A stretch of 24,068 nt of DNA from the IMG/VR virus record IMGVR_UViG_3300025736_000203, positions 1 through 24,068 of that record; one strand, written 5' to 3'. Below the pieces are notes generated by a model that was not told the DNA's origin, made no database searches, and saw nothing but the letters and a program-made list of their open reading frames with translations. This stretch comes from a virus. This document shows positions 1-7,557 of this stretch, piece after piece. Made by a program: the position numbers and the translations under genes. How positions within the stretch are numbered: the first letter of the stretch is position 1; every line of letters starts with the position of its first letter.

Positions 1-18
1 TCAATAACTTATCTAACG

Positions 19-50
19 AATAGCAAGACTTATTTTTGCTATTTTTTTTA
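19..50 (+). terminator. Intrinsic terminator upstream of the packaging operon
   Basis: An 8-bp perfect inverted repeat, AATAGCAA (19-26) with TTGCTATT (36-43), encloses a 9-nt loop and runs into a T tract at 42-49. This is the standard stem-plus-U-tract layout of a rho-independent terminator. It would end transcription coming from beyond the left edge and so separates the terminase genes from the preceding unit. The stem is AT-rich, so its strength is uncertain. No convincing promoter was found between it and the first gene at 135. Confidence 0.7.
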
Positions 51-134
51 TTGAGGTATAAAGTATCAACTAATTTATTCAAATGGCTTAAAACGCATTG
101 TGTGGCTTTGTATTATAACATAAATAGCAATAAA

Positions 135-482
135 ATGGCAATAAAATGGCAAAAGTATGGTAAAAATGGCTTTAGTAAGCATCCGGAACATATCAATCGT
201 GAAGGGCCGCCTAAGAAAGAGTGGACTTGGGGCGGGCTTTTTAAGGATTTAATGGAAGAGAACGGTAATAACACAAAAAAGGTTAAAATAGCAATGGCGA
301 AAGCAATGATGAAAAAAGCACAAAAAGGAGATGTCCAAGCTTTTAAAGAGATAGCAAATAGAATGGACGGAATGCCGACGCAAAATGTTAATAGCACTGT
401 TAAGCTGTCAATGGAGGATTTATTCCTTGAAAACATAAAGCGTAAAAATGGAGACATTAAACAAATTAAAGATAACAATTAG
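135..482 (+). CDS. Terminase small subunit-like protein
   Basis: This 115-residue protein probably recognises phage DNA and recruits the large terminase. The N-terminal 40 residues are basic and rich in Gly, Pro and Trp (GKNGFSKHPEHINREGPPKK), like the N-terminal segment of DUF5681-type small terminase proteins. A helical, Lys/Ala-rich part follows, with KAQKGDVQAFKEIANRMDG, a pattern common in these proteins. The frame stays open upstream to a TTG at 36, but that lies inside the terminator stem, so the ATG at 135 is preferred; another ATG follows at 146. The position immediately before the large terminase supports the role. It overlaps the next gene by 35 bases. The DUF5681 assignment is from pattern memory. 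Confidence 0.7.
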   Translation: MAIKWQKYGKNGFSKHPEHINREGPPKKEWTWGGLFKDLMEENGNNTKKVKIAMAKAMMKKAQKGDVQAFKEIANRMDGMPTQNVNSTVKLSMEDLFLENIKRKNGDIKQIKDNN

Positions 483-2094
483 AGTATTAGCCGAACAGAT
501 TGAAGATTTCTTAAGTGTGGAAACTAAAGACGCCGAAGTCGTGCCGTTCATACTCAATAACAAGCAAAAACAACTTGTTGAAGAGGTTGAGAAAGCAAAA
601 GAGCCTATCAGGATTATTATATTAAAAGGCAGGCAATTTGGCTACAGCACCTTTATAATAGCTTACTTTTTCGTTAAATGTTTAGTAGTCCCGAACACAA
701 GAGCGGTTGTTATCTCCCATACGGAAGACGCAACAAAGAAACTATTTAGGAAAGTTAAGTTTTTTTCTTCCCGGTTGATATGTGAGCCGATGCTTGACAA
801 GGAAAGCGAAAAAGAGTTTAGTTTTAAGAAGACTAACAGTTATTTTTATATAGGAACAGCCGGAACGAAAACCTTCGGTCGTGGTGATAACATAACAGAT
901 TTGCATTGTTCAGAGGTGGCGATGTGGGAAAATGCAGGCACTATAATGAATGGACTATTGCAAGCAGTGGGCAAGACGGGGAGCATATTCATTGAAAGCA
1001 CTGCTAACGGTTTTGGTAATTACTTTAACAGGATATGGCACAAGAGTTATAAGAAGACAACAGCCTCCTGGACAGCGTTATTTTTTAGCTGGGTTGATTT
1101 TAAGGAATATGAGCTTGATGTCCAGGATAACTTCGTTTTAACAGATTATGAGCAAGAGATAAAAGCAAGATACAAGTTAAACGATAAGCAGTTATCTTGG
1201 AGGAGGTGGAAGATAGGTGAGACTGAGACAGACGCAGGCTTAACGCCAGAGGACATATTTAAACAAGAATACCCTTTCACAGCAGAAGAGGCATTTATAG
1301 CAAGTGGTAATACTTTTTTTAATAAAGAGCGTATCATTGAGTTATTAGATACAGTCAAGGAGCCTATACAGCAAGGCGATATTACATTGAATGATGATCT
1401 AGACTTTGAATTTAACGATAATAGTAACGGATATACTAAGATATTCGAATTACCCGACAGATACAGCAGTTATATTATAGGCGGTGATGTGGCAGAGGGT
1501 AAAGAAGGTGGCGATTATTCAGTATTGAATATCATACATAGCAGGACAATGCGAACAGTAGCAACATACAAGGCAAGGATAAGACCCGATGAGCTGGCAA
1601 ATGTAGCTTATGCTTTAGGCAAATGGTATAACTTCGCATATTTGGGTATAGAGGCTAATACTGGTTTATGGGTATTGACGGAACTATATAATAAAGGGTA
1701 TCCAAACTTATACTATAGAGAAGAGATAGACAGCATTTCGCACAAGATAAGCCCTAAGTTAGGATTTCTAACAAGTGAGAAGACAAGGAAACCTTTACTT
1801 GATAATCTATTAAGTATAGTCAACAAGTTTAACGATATATGGACTAACGAGGAGTTTTTGAGGGAGTGTTTAGTCTTTATCAGGAATGAAAGAGGCAGAC
1901 CAGAGGCATCACAAGGTGAGAATGATGATGTAGTGATAGCAACAGCTATAAGCTATATGATACGCGACACAGCACCAGTAGCCCCAGAGATAGATGAGGA
2001 TATACCGCAAACTGGAAGGGAATTAGTTAAAATGAGATTAAGTCACTTATATAAAGATAAACAAACAAAAATAACGCAAGATGATTACATATAA
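448..2094 (+). CDS. terL: Terminase large subunit (ATPase and nuclease)
   Basis: This is the motor of DNA packaging. It hydrolyses ATP to drive DNA through the portal and cuts concatemers. At 548 residues it has the usual length. A deviant Walker A, KGRQFGYST (60-68), has its lysine at the start of the loop, as in many phage terminases. A Walker B-type strand ends in DLHCSEVAMW (151-160), with E156 the likely catalytic glutamate. The RNase H-like nuclease domain shows its acidic residues in IIGGDVAEG (D347), GIEANTG (E402) and ENDDVV (D493/D494). The family is Terminase_6-like. The start at 448 lies inside the end of the small subunit gene, and no later in-frame ATG comes before the first conserved segment. 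The portal gene starts 2 bases after its stop. Confidence 0.95.
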   Translation: METLNKLKITIRVLAEQIEDFLSVETKDAEVVPFILNNKQKQLVEEVEKAKEPIRIIILKGRQFGYSTFIIAYFFVKCLVVPNTRAVVISHTEDATKKLFRKVKFFSSRLICEPMLDKESEKEFSFKKTNSYFYIGTAGTKTFGRGDNITDLHCSEVAMWENAGTIMNGLLQAVGKTGSIFIESTANGFGNYFNRIWHKSYKKTTASWTALFFSWVDFKEYELDVQDNFVLTDYEQEIKARYKLNDKQLSWRRWKIGETETDAGLTPEDIFKQEYPFTAEEAFIASGNTFFNKERIIELLDTVKEPIQQGDITLNDDLDFEFNDNSNGYTKIFELPDRYSSYIIGGDVAEGKEGGDYSVLNIIHSRTMRTVATYKARIRPDELANVAYALGKWYNFAYLGIEANTGLWVLTELYNKGYPNLYYREEIDSISHKISPKLGFLTSEKTRKPLLDNLLSIVNKFNDIWTNEEFLRECLVFIRNERGRPEASQGENDDVVIATAISYMIRDTAPVAPEIDEDIPQTGRELVKMRLSHLYKDKQTKITQDDYI

Positions 2095-2096
2095 GT

Positions 2097-4232
2097 ATGC
2101 CACAAAACATTAAACCAAAAGAAGAAGCGCAAAAACCTTATAATCCTAGAGGGGAAGATGAGGAGATTTTACAATACTTAATCAAGCGATTGCCAGTATT
2201 GAAGGACGGTAAGAAAAACATACTCAACAATTTAAACTTTGAAGAGATAATGAGAGAGGCGGACAGAGAGTATCAACCTAGATTTTTAAGTGAAAAGAAG
2301 TCAACAGGGCGTAATATACTAGTTCAAGATGAGACTACAGGTTTAAGAGGCTCGCGTATAGTGCCTATTACTGGCAAGGAGGGCAATGAGTGGCGTTCGG
2401 ACTTATCAGAGCCTACCTTGATGGTTAAGATACAAACAGCTTTATCTATATTAGTTGACCAAAACCCCGAGGCAATGTTTAAAGCCACTTGCGAAAAGTA
2501 TAAAAAGACTAAGGATTTAGGGTATGCATTATGGAAACGGAGCTGGGGAATAGGTAAAAGTAAGAAACAACTGAAACTGTTTATATTTAATTTAGCTAAA
2601 TATGGCTTTTCAATAGGGCATACATTTCCGCGTAAAGTCGCAAGAGACGGCGAGATACTGAAAGAATTAGATTTAGATAATCCTGAAAAGAATAAATACA
2701 CTAAGAAGAAAATAATAGAGTTTAACGACGTATATAGGGAAACTTTAGACCCGTTTAGGACTTGGATTGATGATATGGCGAATTTATCCGACCCTTGGAG
2801 TGTTGATGACTGGTATTATGAGAAAGACTATTCAAAAGATACTTTCAACAGGGAATTTGGCAAATATGCTAATGCTGATAAAATTAAATTCATTAATAAG
2901 ACAGTAGATACTGAAAATGAAGCAGAAGATATAGAAGTCAATAAGAGGCAAGATATAACTACTATAGGTTTTTATGAGAGTAAGAATAAGGATTTATACG
3001 CGATATACGCACCTAACGATAAAGTAGTAATATACTCCTCGCCTTTGCCGAATGATGATAAGAAGTTAAGTTGTTGGTGGACATATTGGAATATAAGAGA
3101 TTTAAGAACTCCTTACGGTATAGGCTTATATGAGTTATTGAAGCATAGTAAGGTAATGTATGATAGGTTGAAGAATATGACAGTTGACCAGCTTGTAATG
3201 GCTATATATCCGATGTTATTCTATAGCGGTAGCAATAAGTTAGCAGGCACAGGAGATTTAGTTATAAGTCCTGGATTAGTTAAACAGAAATTACCAGGGA
3301 CAACTATTGAACAGACAAATATCAAATACGACCCGCGAGGATTTGAAGGTGTGGAGAAAATAAGTGAAGATATAGATGAGGCGACAGGTATATCTAAAAC
3401 ATTACAAGGCGAGGTGACGGGAAAGACTTTAGGCGAGGTATTACACGCAAAAGACGCAGCACTTAAAAGATTAAATATACCTTTGGCTAATATAGCAGAA
3501 GCACTGGAAGAGGAGGCATATATATCACTTTCTTGGATGAATCAGATATATTCCATACCAGAGGTTATGACTTTTGCTTGTGCTGATGAATTAACAGCGT
3601 ATGCAGAAGAGGTGGATAATGAGCCATTACAACAAATGGTATTAGCAAATGGCAAGATACAGGCAGATTTTTACCAGCAATTAGATTTAGGGATGGACGA
3701 GGATAGAGAAGGTAATATCATAGAAAGTCCAGATAATAGATTTTTTAAAATAGGTAAAGGTAAAGATATAGAAATAAAGGATTTAAAATGGGAGGGTAAG
3801 ATAACAATTAATCCACAATCTATATTAGTCCCGTCAAAAGAGCTGGAAAGACAGCGTAAATTGGAGTTGTTTAATTTAATAACGCCAGTAGTTCAGACAA
3901 TGTCGCAAATGGTAGCTGATGGTATGGTAGATGTGGGAATGTCCCTATATAAGCCTTTAGAACAGATACTTAAAATACAAGATGAGAAACCTAAGGATTG
4001 GTTGCCAGACAATATAATACAAATAGCAGAAAATCCAGAGATGGCACAACAGATGAAAAAGCAAGCAAAGGCAAACGACCCTACTAACAAATTATTTGTT
4101 AATCCTGAAGAACACGAGGCTAATAAAGAGGCAAAACAAAAAGGCGGAAGCGTAGTGCCACGAGGCGATGTCAGTAACCCATTGCGTAAAGTAGCAGGCG
4201 ATATGGCTAAAGTCGCTAATAAACCTATATGA
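2097..4232 (+). CDS. Portal protein, P22-like
   Basis: A 711-residue protein directly after terL, where the portal sits in most tailed phages. The size is close to P22-type portals. Supporting sequence includes an N-terminal region rich in charged helices, the segment TLMVKIQTALSILVDQNPEA (about residues 107-126), which resembles the clip/wing entry of podovirus portals, and a long helical stretch with GIGLYELLKHSKVMYDRLKN. The C-terminus (about 620-711) is Lys/Gln-rich and helical, as in barrel-bearing portals. Twelve copies would form the ring through which DNA enters and leaves the head. There is no single diagnostic motif, so the call rests on length, position and overall character. The last codons overlap the next gene in an ATGA arrangement. 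Confidence 0.8.
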   Translation: MPQNIKPKEEAQKPYNPRGEDEEILQYLIKRLPVLKDGKKNILNNLNFEEIMREADREYQPRFLSEKKSTGRNILVQDETTGLRGSRIVPITGKEGNEWRSDLSEPTLMVKIQTALSILVDQNPEAMFKATCEKYKKTKDLGYALWKRSWGIGKSKKQLKLFIFNLAKYGFSIGHTFPRKVARDGEILKELDLDNPEKNKYTKKKIIEFNDVYRETLDPFRTWIDDMANLSDPWSVDDWYYEKDYSKDTFNREFGKYANADKIKFINKTVDTENEAEDIEVNKRQDITTIGFYESKNKDLYAIYAPNDKVVIYSSPLPNDDKKLSCWWTYWNIRDLRTPYGIGLYELLKHSKVMYDRLKNMTVDQLVMAIYPMLFYSGSNKLAGTGDLVISPGLVKQKLPGTTIEQTNIKYDPRGFEGVEKISEDIDEATGISKTLQGEVTGKTLGEVLHAKDAALKRLNIPLANIAEALEEEAYISLSWMNQIYSIPEVMTFACADELTAYAEEVDNEPLQQMVLANGKIQADFYQQLDLGMDEDREGNIIESPDNRFFKIGKGKDIEIKDLKWEGKITINPQSILVPSKELERQRKLELFNLITPVVQTMSQMVADGMVDVGMSLYKPLEQILKIQDEKPKDWLPDNIIQIAENPEMAQQMKKQAKANDPTNKLFVNPEEHEANKEAKQKGGSVVPRGDVSNPLRKVAGDMAKVANKPI

Positions 4233-4456
4233 CATTAGATAATACAACAATAAAACAATTACAGAGTTTATTGAGTAGTAATGCTTGGGACGGAGTAGAG
4301 CGATATAGAGATGAATATTTAAAAGAGAATTTTGTAGAAAACTCTATTAAGAAAGACAGTGAATTTGAAACTGTGTGGAATGCAGCGTTTTGCGAGGGGG
4401 GTAAATATTATATACAAGCGTTTTTAAATGGTTTAGACGAAGCCGCTAAAGAATAA
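4229..4456 (+). CDS. Small protein of unknown function
   Basis: A 75-residue acidic protein (motifs NAWDGVERYRDEYLKENF and EGGKYYIQAFLNGLDEA) that appears all helical. It has no membrane segment and no motif I can tie to a family. Its ATG overlaps the portal stop (ATGA) and its own stop overlaps the next start by one base (TAATG), so it is translationally linked to its neighbours. The position between portal and scaffold suggests a minor head or packaging accessory protein, but this is inference only. Confidence 0.7.
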   Translation: MTLDNTTIKQLQSLLSSNAWDGVERYRDEYLKENFVENSIKKDSEFETVWNAAFCEGGKYYIQAFLNGLDEAAKE

Positions 4457-4833
4457 TGGATTTATCAACAAAACAATTAAACGAAATAGAATGTTTAGAT
4501 TATTTCGCTTTAGCAAATTGCGATTATAAAGATAATACAGTAGAAGATGGTATTTCAGCAGAAGAGGCATATTTCCAAATAACAAATAGTGGAGTTAAAA
4601 AAGTAAAGACAAATAATGGTGATAGATTAAGAAAATTATTAGACACAAAGAAATGGCGATTACGATTTATGGATATGTATGAGCAAGGCATATTAGAAGG
4701 AAGTGTGCCATTATATACATTATTAGGTTTTGAAGATAATAATATAGTTCCTAAATGTGTTATGGAATTTATGGCTAAGACTTTATTTAAAGGAAAAGAT
4801 ATGATAATAAGTTTTTATAATGATAATATATGA
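4456..4833 (+). CDS. Protein of unknown function
   Basis: A 125-residue soluble protein with a net acidic N-terminal half (NEIECLDYFALANCDYKDN) and a more basic second half (GDRLRKLLDTKKWRLRFMDM). It appears mixed alpha/beta and has no signal peptide or recognisable catalytic motif. It is joined to both neighbours by overlapping stop and start codons (1 base upstream, 4 bases downstream), which supports it as a real gene in the same transcript. Function not recognised. Confidence 0.65.
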   Translation: MDLSTKQLNEIECLDYFALANCDYKDNTVEDGISAEEAYFQITNSGVKKVKTNNGDRLRKLLDTKKWRLRFMDMYEQGILEGSVPLYTLLGFEDNNIVPKCVMEFMAKTLFKGKDMIISFYNDNI

Positions 4834-5213
4834 TGTCAGAACAAACATTATTCAAGTTTGGGAAATTAAAGATAGAGGCTAACTGGAATAAGGATGTCAA
4901 ACCTGCTAAAAAGTTTAAGATAACTATAGGAGATAAGACAGAAATACTTGATAGACAAGATTTATATTCACTGATGATGTTATTCGGTGATGAAGACCAG
5001 CAATGCGATTTGATACCAGTAGTTGAAACTAAAGTAGTAATGGTTAAAAGATTATTGAAGATACGGGCGAAAAAAGATATTAAACGGGGTGAGTTGATTA
5101 ACACTACTTATGAATACCCAATGGCAGAAACTGTGTATGATAAATTAAAGTTTAGTCAAGATTTGCAATTAAGTAATAAACAAATAGATAAACATTTTAT
5201 AGGAGTAAAATAA
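4830..5213 (+). CDS. Protein of unknown function
   Basis: A 127-residue Lys-rich protein that starts with a double Met (ATGATG), so initiation at 4830 or 4833 is equally possible. The N-terminal part (TLFKFGKLKIEANW, FKITIGDKTEILDR) reads as alternating beta strands, followed by a helical C-terminus (YDKLKFSQDLQLSNKQIDKH). No family recognised. It overlaps the preceding gene by 4 bases. Its stop is followed by the first copy of the leader hairpin element, so this gene ends the tightly overlapped run that starts at the portal. Confidence 0.65.
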   Translation: MMSEQTLFKFGKLKIEANWNKDVKPAKKFKITIGDKTEILDRQDLYSLMMLFGDEDQQCDLIPVVETKVVMVKRLLKIRAKKDIKRGELINTTYEYPMAETVYDKLKFSQDLQLSNKQIDKHFIGVK

Positions 5214-5216
5214 TAT

Positions 5217-5268
5217 AATTAATTCATAATCTCCCTGCGTTCGGGGAGTAATAAAACGAAGTAAATCT
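5217..5268 (+). promoter_or_regulatory. Leader hairpin element, copy A
   Basis: Between the stop at 5213 and the ATG at 5269 lies TTAATTCATAAT, then a 7-bp hairpin (CTCCCTG 5231-5237 with CGGGGAG 5242-5248, tetraloop CGTT), then an unpaired tail ending ACGAAGTAAATCT directly before the ATG. The same order recurs before the gene at 6719, with the flanks conserved and the stem changed in a compensatory way. There is no U tract, so it is not an ordinary terminator. A role in mRNA stability or translation start is inferred. Confidence 0.7.
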
Positions 5269-5856
5269 ATGAATGACGAAGCAAAAAAAAGAATGGCTGA
5301 AAAAATAGCCGCTACAAAAAAAGCAAATTCATCTATTTCATCATTATCTGAGCAGTCAACAACTTTTAGTAATCCATTACCAGAGGATACTAAAATTGAG
5401 TATGTAGAAGACAATGTATCTAAAGATGAGTTTAAAGAATTTAAATCATCAGTGGAAGATACACAGAATAAGATTATAGATATATTGGAGAAAATGCAGA
5501 ATAAGGAAGCAGTAGTTGAAAAGAAAGTAGAGTTAAAAGATGACCCTATGGCAGTTATAAATGATAAATTCCTACCGCCAGCGTATCAAAGTATAGTAAA
5601 TGAGCATTTTGCAGTAGAGGACGGTTTTGAATGCAAATTAGAGTTTCCTGATAAGGATAGCAACGGAGGTTTAACTTTTACAATTAAAGTGCCTGATAAA
5701 TTATCAAATATGATACAAGCTCAAAAAGATTTTTACAAATTAGATTTACGGACAATATCACTACAACCGAATAGCATAGCAAAAGGAATAGATGACTGGT
5801 GCAAAAGAGTTGCAACAAATTTAAAATATGATAGGAAATTCAAATTTAAACAATAA
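5269..5856 (+). CDS. Protein of unknown function with coiled-coil N-terminus
   Basis: A 195-residue protein. Residues 1-35 are Lys/Ala-rich and helical (DEAKKRMAEKIAATKKA). About residues 50-90 form a likely coiled coil (KDEFKEFKSSVEDTQNKIID). The C-terminal half is a mixed domain (PAYQSIVNEHFAVEDGFECK, LEFPDKDSNGGLTFTIKVPD) ending in a basic tail. No family is recognised. It lies three genes upstream of the scaffold candidate and carries the same type of leader hairpin. A head-assembly or virion accessory role is possible but not shown. Confidence 0.65.
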   Translation: MNDEAKKRMAEKIAATKKANSSISSLSEQSTTFSNPLPEDTKIEYVEDNVSKDEFKEFKSSVEDTQNKIIDILEKMQNKEAVVEKKVELKDDPMAVINDKFLPPAYQSIVNEHFAVEDGFECKLEFPDKDSNGGLTFTIKVPDKLSNMIQAQKDFYKLDLRTISLQPNSIAKGIDDWCKRVATNLKYDRKFKFKQ

Positions 5857-5861
5857 TAACA

Positions 5862-5888
5862 TTAATTGTATTAGGGGAATACAATTAA
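5862..5888 (+). promoter_or_regulatory. Perfect 11-bp hairpin ahead of the start at 5898
   Basis: TTAATTGTATT (5862-5872) pairs perfectly with AATACAATTAA (5878-5888) around the 5-nt loop AGGGG. It ends 9 bases before the ATG at 5898 and has no U tract. The only G-rich run near the start, which could act as a Shine-Dalgarno-like sequence, is held in the loop. It differs in sequence from the elements at 5217 and 6666 but has a similar position. Confidence 0.65.
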
Positions 5889-5897
5889 ATAAACATT

Positions 5898-6140
5898 ATG
5901 TTCGAAGAACAAAAAAAACAAGCTGAAAGAATTTTACAAGATGAGAAATTATTGCATATTACGAAACAAATTAAAAATCGTTTAGTAAGAAAAGAAATTA
6001 TGGAGACTGAACTTAAAAGAATAAATATAGAAATTGCTGATTTAGTTAATAACGGAGAATTAAGTAATTTAAATGATTATATAAAAATAGACCCACAAAA
6101 TAAACATATCCTTAACGGATTTGTTATATCTAATGAATAG
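5898..6140 (+). CDS. Small coiled-coil protein
   Basis: An 80-residue protein whose first 55 residues have strong heptad character (EQKKQAERILQDEKLLHITK, then NRLVRKEIMETELKRINIEI). The C-terminal 25 residues are less regular (LNDYIKIDPQNKHILNGF). It appears cytoplasmic, with no cysteines or catalytic motif. Function not recognised. The start is set by the ATG 9 bases after the hairpin. The stop at 6138-6140 overlaps the next possible start at 6133. Confidence 0.6.
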   Translation: MFEEQKKQAERILQDEKLLHITKQIKNRLVRKEIMETELKRINIEIADLVNNGELSNLNDYIKIDPQNKHILNGFVISNE

Positions 6141-6543
6141 AATAATATTAATAACATTAATTATATTTCTCATTTGGAAATACTGGGAGATACAAAACAA
6201 AAAACCTATGACAATTAAATTAAATATTTCAGAGAGATTATTTTCATTAACAATGTTGAATGCTTATAAAGGTAGTCTTGATAAATTATCTGTAATTTTA
6301 GAAGATATTAAAAAGTTTCCTATAACAGAGGAAGAGTGGAAAACTGCAGAGAAAAAGGAAGTTAAAACAAGTGATGGCGGAATGAATTGGACTTGGAACG
6401 ATGAAAAAGGTGGAATAAAAGATATAGAAGTTAATAAGATTACAGTTGATTATTTGACTGAAGAGATTAAGAAAAAAGATGATGCTGGTGAATTTACTCT
6501 AGCTGATAGAAATGTAATAACCTTAAAAGGTAAATTAAAATAA
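6133..6543 (+). CDS. Small protein, start ambiguous: membrane-anchored or soluble
   Basis: From the ATG at 6133 this is 136 residues with an N-terminal hydrophobic segment (IILITLIIFLIWKYW), which would be one membrane anchor. The frame has a second ATG at 6208, preceded by AAAAAACCT, the same context seen before 13532 and close to those at 15679 and 5269. Starting there gives a soluble 111-residue protein beginning MTIKLNISERLFSLTMLNAY. The soluble part has a beta/alpha character and a Trp-rich turn (GGMNWTWNDEKGG). Translational coupling (an 8-base overlap with the previous gene) favours 6133, and start context favours 6208. Function not recognised. Confidence 0.6.
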   Translation: MNRIILITLIIFLIWKYWEIQNKKPMTIKLNISERLFSLTMLNAYKGSLDKLSVILEDIKKFPITEEEWKTAEKKEVKTSDGGMNWTWNDEKGGIKDIEVNKITVDYLTEEIKKKDDAGEFTLADRNVITLKGKLK

Positions 6544-6556
6544 ACAAACAAACAAA

Positions 6557-6615
6557 TAACTGCGAGAGATATTGAGTTCTTTTGAACTTTATATCTAGTA
6601 TTTCCCTCGCAGTTA
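6557..6615 (+). ncRNA. Compound stem-loop, structured intergenic RNA
   Basis: A 10-bp outer stem, TAACTGCGAG (6557-6566) with CTCGCAGTTA (6606-6615), encloses a second arm: AGATAT (6567-6572) with ATATCT (6591-6596), then AGTTC (6575-6579) with GAACT (6584-6588) around a TTTT loop. A 9-nt asymmetric bulge (6597-6605) separates the two. No U tract follows, so it is not itself a terminator; the terminator at 6634 is separate. It could be a processing site, a stability element for the 3' end of the upstream mRNA, or a small RNA. No known family is recognised. Confidence 0.6.
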
Positions 6616-6633
6616 ATATTAGGTGTAAAGCTC

Positions 6634-6665
6634 AAAGGCTACTCAATATCAGAGTAGTCTTTTTT
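6634..6665 (+). terminator. Strong intrinsic terminator before the scaffold gene
   Basis: GGCTACTC (6637-6644) pairs with GAGTAGTC (6652-6659), with one G-U pair, around the loop AATATCA, followed by six T at 6660-6665. Flanking AAA at 6634-6636 extends the stem to 11 pairs. This would end the transcript that starts with the terminase genes and separate it from the capsid genes. A promoter for the capsid genes would have to lie between 6666 and 6718, but none with recognisable -35 and -10 boxes was found. Confidence 0.85.
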
Positions 6666-6718
6666 ATTAATTCATAATTCATCTTGCTTTCGAGATGTAA
6701 AATAAACGAAGTAAATTT
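6666..6718 (+). promoter_or_regulatory. Leader hairpin element, copy B
   Basis: The second copy of the element at 5217. TTAATTCATAAT is followed by a 7-bp hairpin (CATCTTG 6680-6686 with CGAGATG 6691-6697, loop CTTT) and a tail ending ACGAAGTAAATTT next to the ATG at 6719. Compared with copy A, stem pairs 2, 3 and 5 change on both sides and keep pairing; the U-G and G-C pairs closing the loop are kept. The hairpin begins right after CATAAT, so a start site set by that box would fall inside the stem. A function in the RNA is therefore more likely than a promoter. Confidence 0.7.
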
Positions 6719-7495
6719 ATGGATAGAGAAGTAAAAATAAACAATGAGGAAGAAGAAGTTGTTGAAGAGAATTTAGATGAGGTAGTTATACCTCCAGTGG
6801 ATGAAGAAACTGATACTATAGTTGACGAAAAAAAAGAAGAAGAACCTCAAGAAGAAATTTCTGAACCTTCTCCAGAATTGACAATTAAAGATGTCGAAGG
6901 TGAGACACCTAAAGAACGAGCAATGCGTTTTGAATTAACAAAAGCACGGGCTGAATTAAGGGAAGAAAAAAAGAAAACTATAGATAAAAATATAGTTTAT
7001 GAAAAGAAAAATAATCAACCTAATGAAAGATTAGAAAAACTAAAAGAAGAATATGGTGATGACGAACTTTCCAAGATGGAACAGATGTTTGAGGTATTTG
7101 CAGATAAAAAAGGATATGTAAAAAAAGAAAATACATATAAAGAAATGGTTGATAACACTTTAAATGATTTTATTGATAATAATCCAGAATATAAACCAGA
7201 GAATGACAAAGATGATATTCGCTGGGGAAGATTTAATGAGATACTAGTTAATGATTATAATTTAGCTGGTAAATCACATAAAGCATTATCAATAATATTT
7301 TCTAAAGTAAATAGAGATGTAATTGATGAATTTGGAGAAATTAAAGCCGATATTAAAAAACAAAATGCTAAAGTTCAAAAAATTGAAAGTGTTTCGCATT
7401 CAGGCGGAACTAAAACTAAATCTGTTGAGCCTAAAGACATTGACCCAGATGTTAGGAAAATGTTTAAAGGTTTTGCGGATGAAGATTTTAGTTAG
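6719..7495 (+). CDS. Probable capsid scaffold protein
   Basis: A 258-residue, highly charged protein. The first 60 residues are very acidic (runs of Glu with Val and Pro), residues about 65-150 are long charged helices (PKERAMRFELTKARAELREE), and a helical C-terminal part follows with a short conserved-looking tail (DPDVRKMFKGFADEDF). This composition, and the position before the decoration and capsid genes, is typical of phage scaffolding proteins, which line the inside of the procapsid and leave during maturation. Scaffolds diverge quickly, so no sequence motif proves it. It follows the terminator at 6634 and the leader element. Confidence 0.75.
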   Translation: MDREVKINNEEEEVVEENLDEVVIPPVDEETDTIVDEKKEEEPQEEISEPSPELTIKDVEGETPKERAMRFELTKARAELREEKKKTIDKNIVYEKKNNQPNERLEKLKEEYGDDELSKMEQMFEVFADKKGYVKKENTYKEMVDNTLNDFIDNNPEYKPENDKDDIRWGRFNEILVNDYNLAGKSHKALSIIFSKVNRDVIDEFGEIKADIKKQNAKVQKIESVSHSGGTKTKSVEPKDIDPDVRKMFKGFADEDFS

Positions 7496-7523
7496 ATTTA
7501 TTAATCATTAACATTAAAGCAAA

Positions 7524-7557
7524 TAAAAAAATACCTGCTTTTGTGTAGGTTTTTTTT
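7524..7557 (+). terminator. Terminator-like hairpin touching the next start codon
   Basis: ACCTGC (7533-7538) pairs with GTAGGT (7545-7550), including one G-U pair, around TTTTGT, and is followed by T7 at 7551-7557. An A tract at 7524-7531 mirrors the T tract. The start codon of the next gene (7558) comes directly after the last T, so no promoter fits between them. Either it attenuates transcription into the capsid genes or it acts as an mRNA-processing or stability hairpin. Confidence 0.7.

Noticed and set aside
103-110. Bacteroidota-type promoter box (TGGCTTTG) before the terminase genes
   Set aside because: It is a partial match and lacks the TTG box at the expected distance upstream.
36-134. 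N-terminal extension of the small terminase from the TTG at 36
   Set aside because: It would start inside the terminator stem, is low complexity, and the ATG at 135 begins the conserved-looking part.
5225-5230. CATAAT in the leader element as a promoter -10 box (also 6673-6678)
   Set aside because: No -35 box lies 16-19 bases upstream in either copy, and transcription would start within the conserved hairpin.
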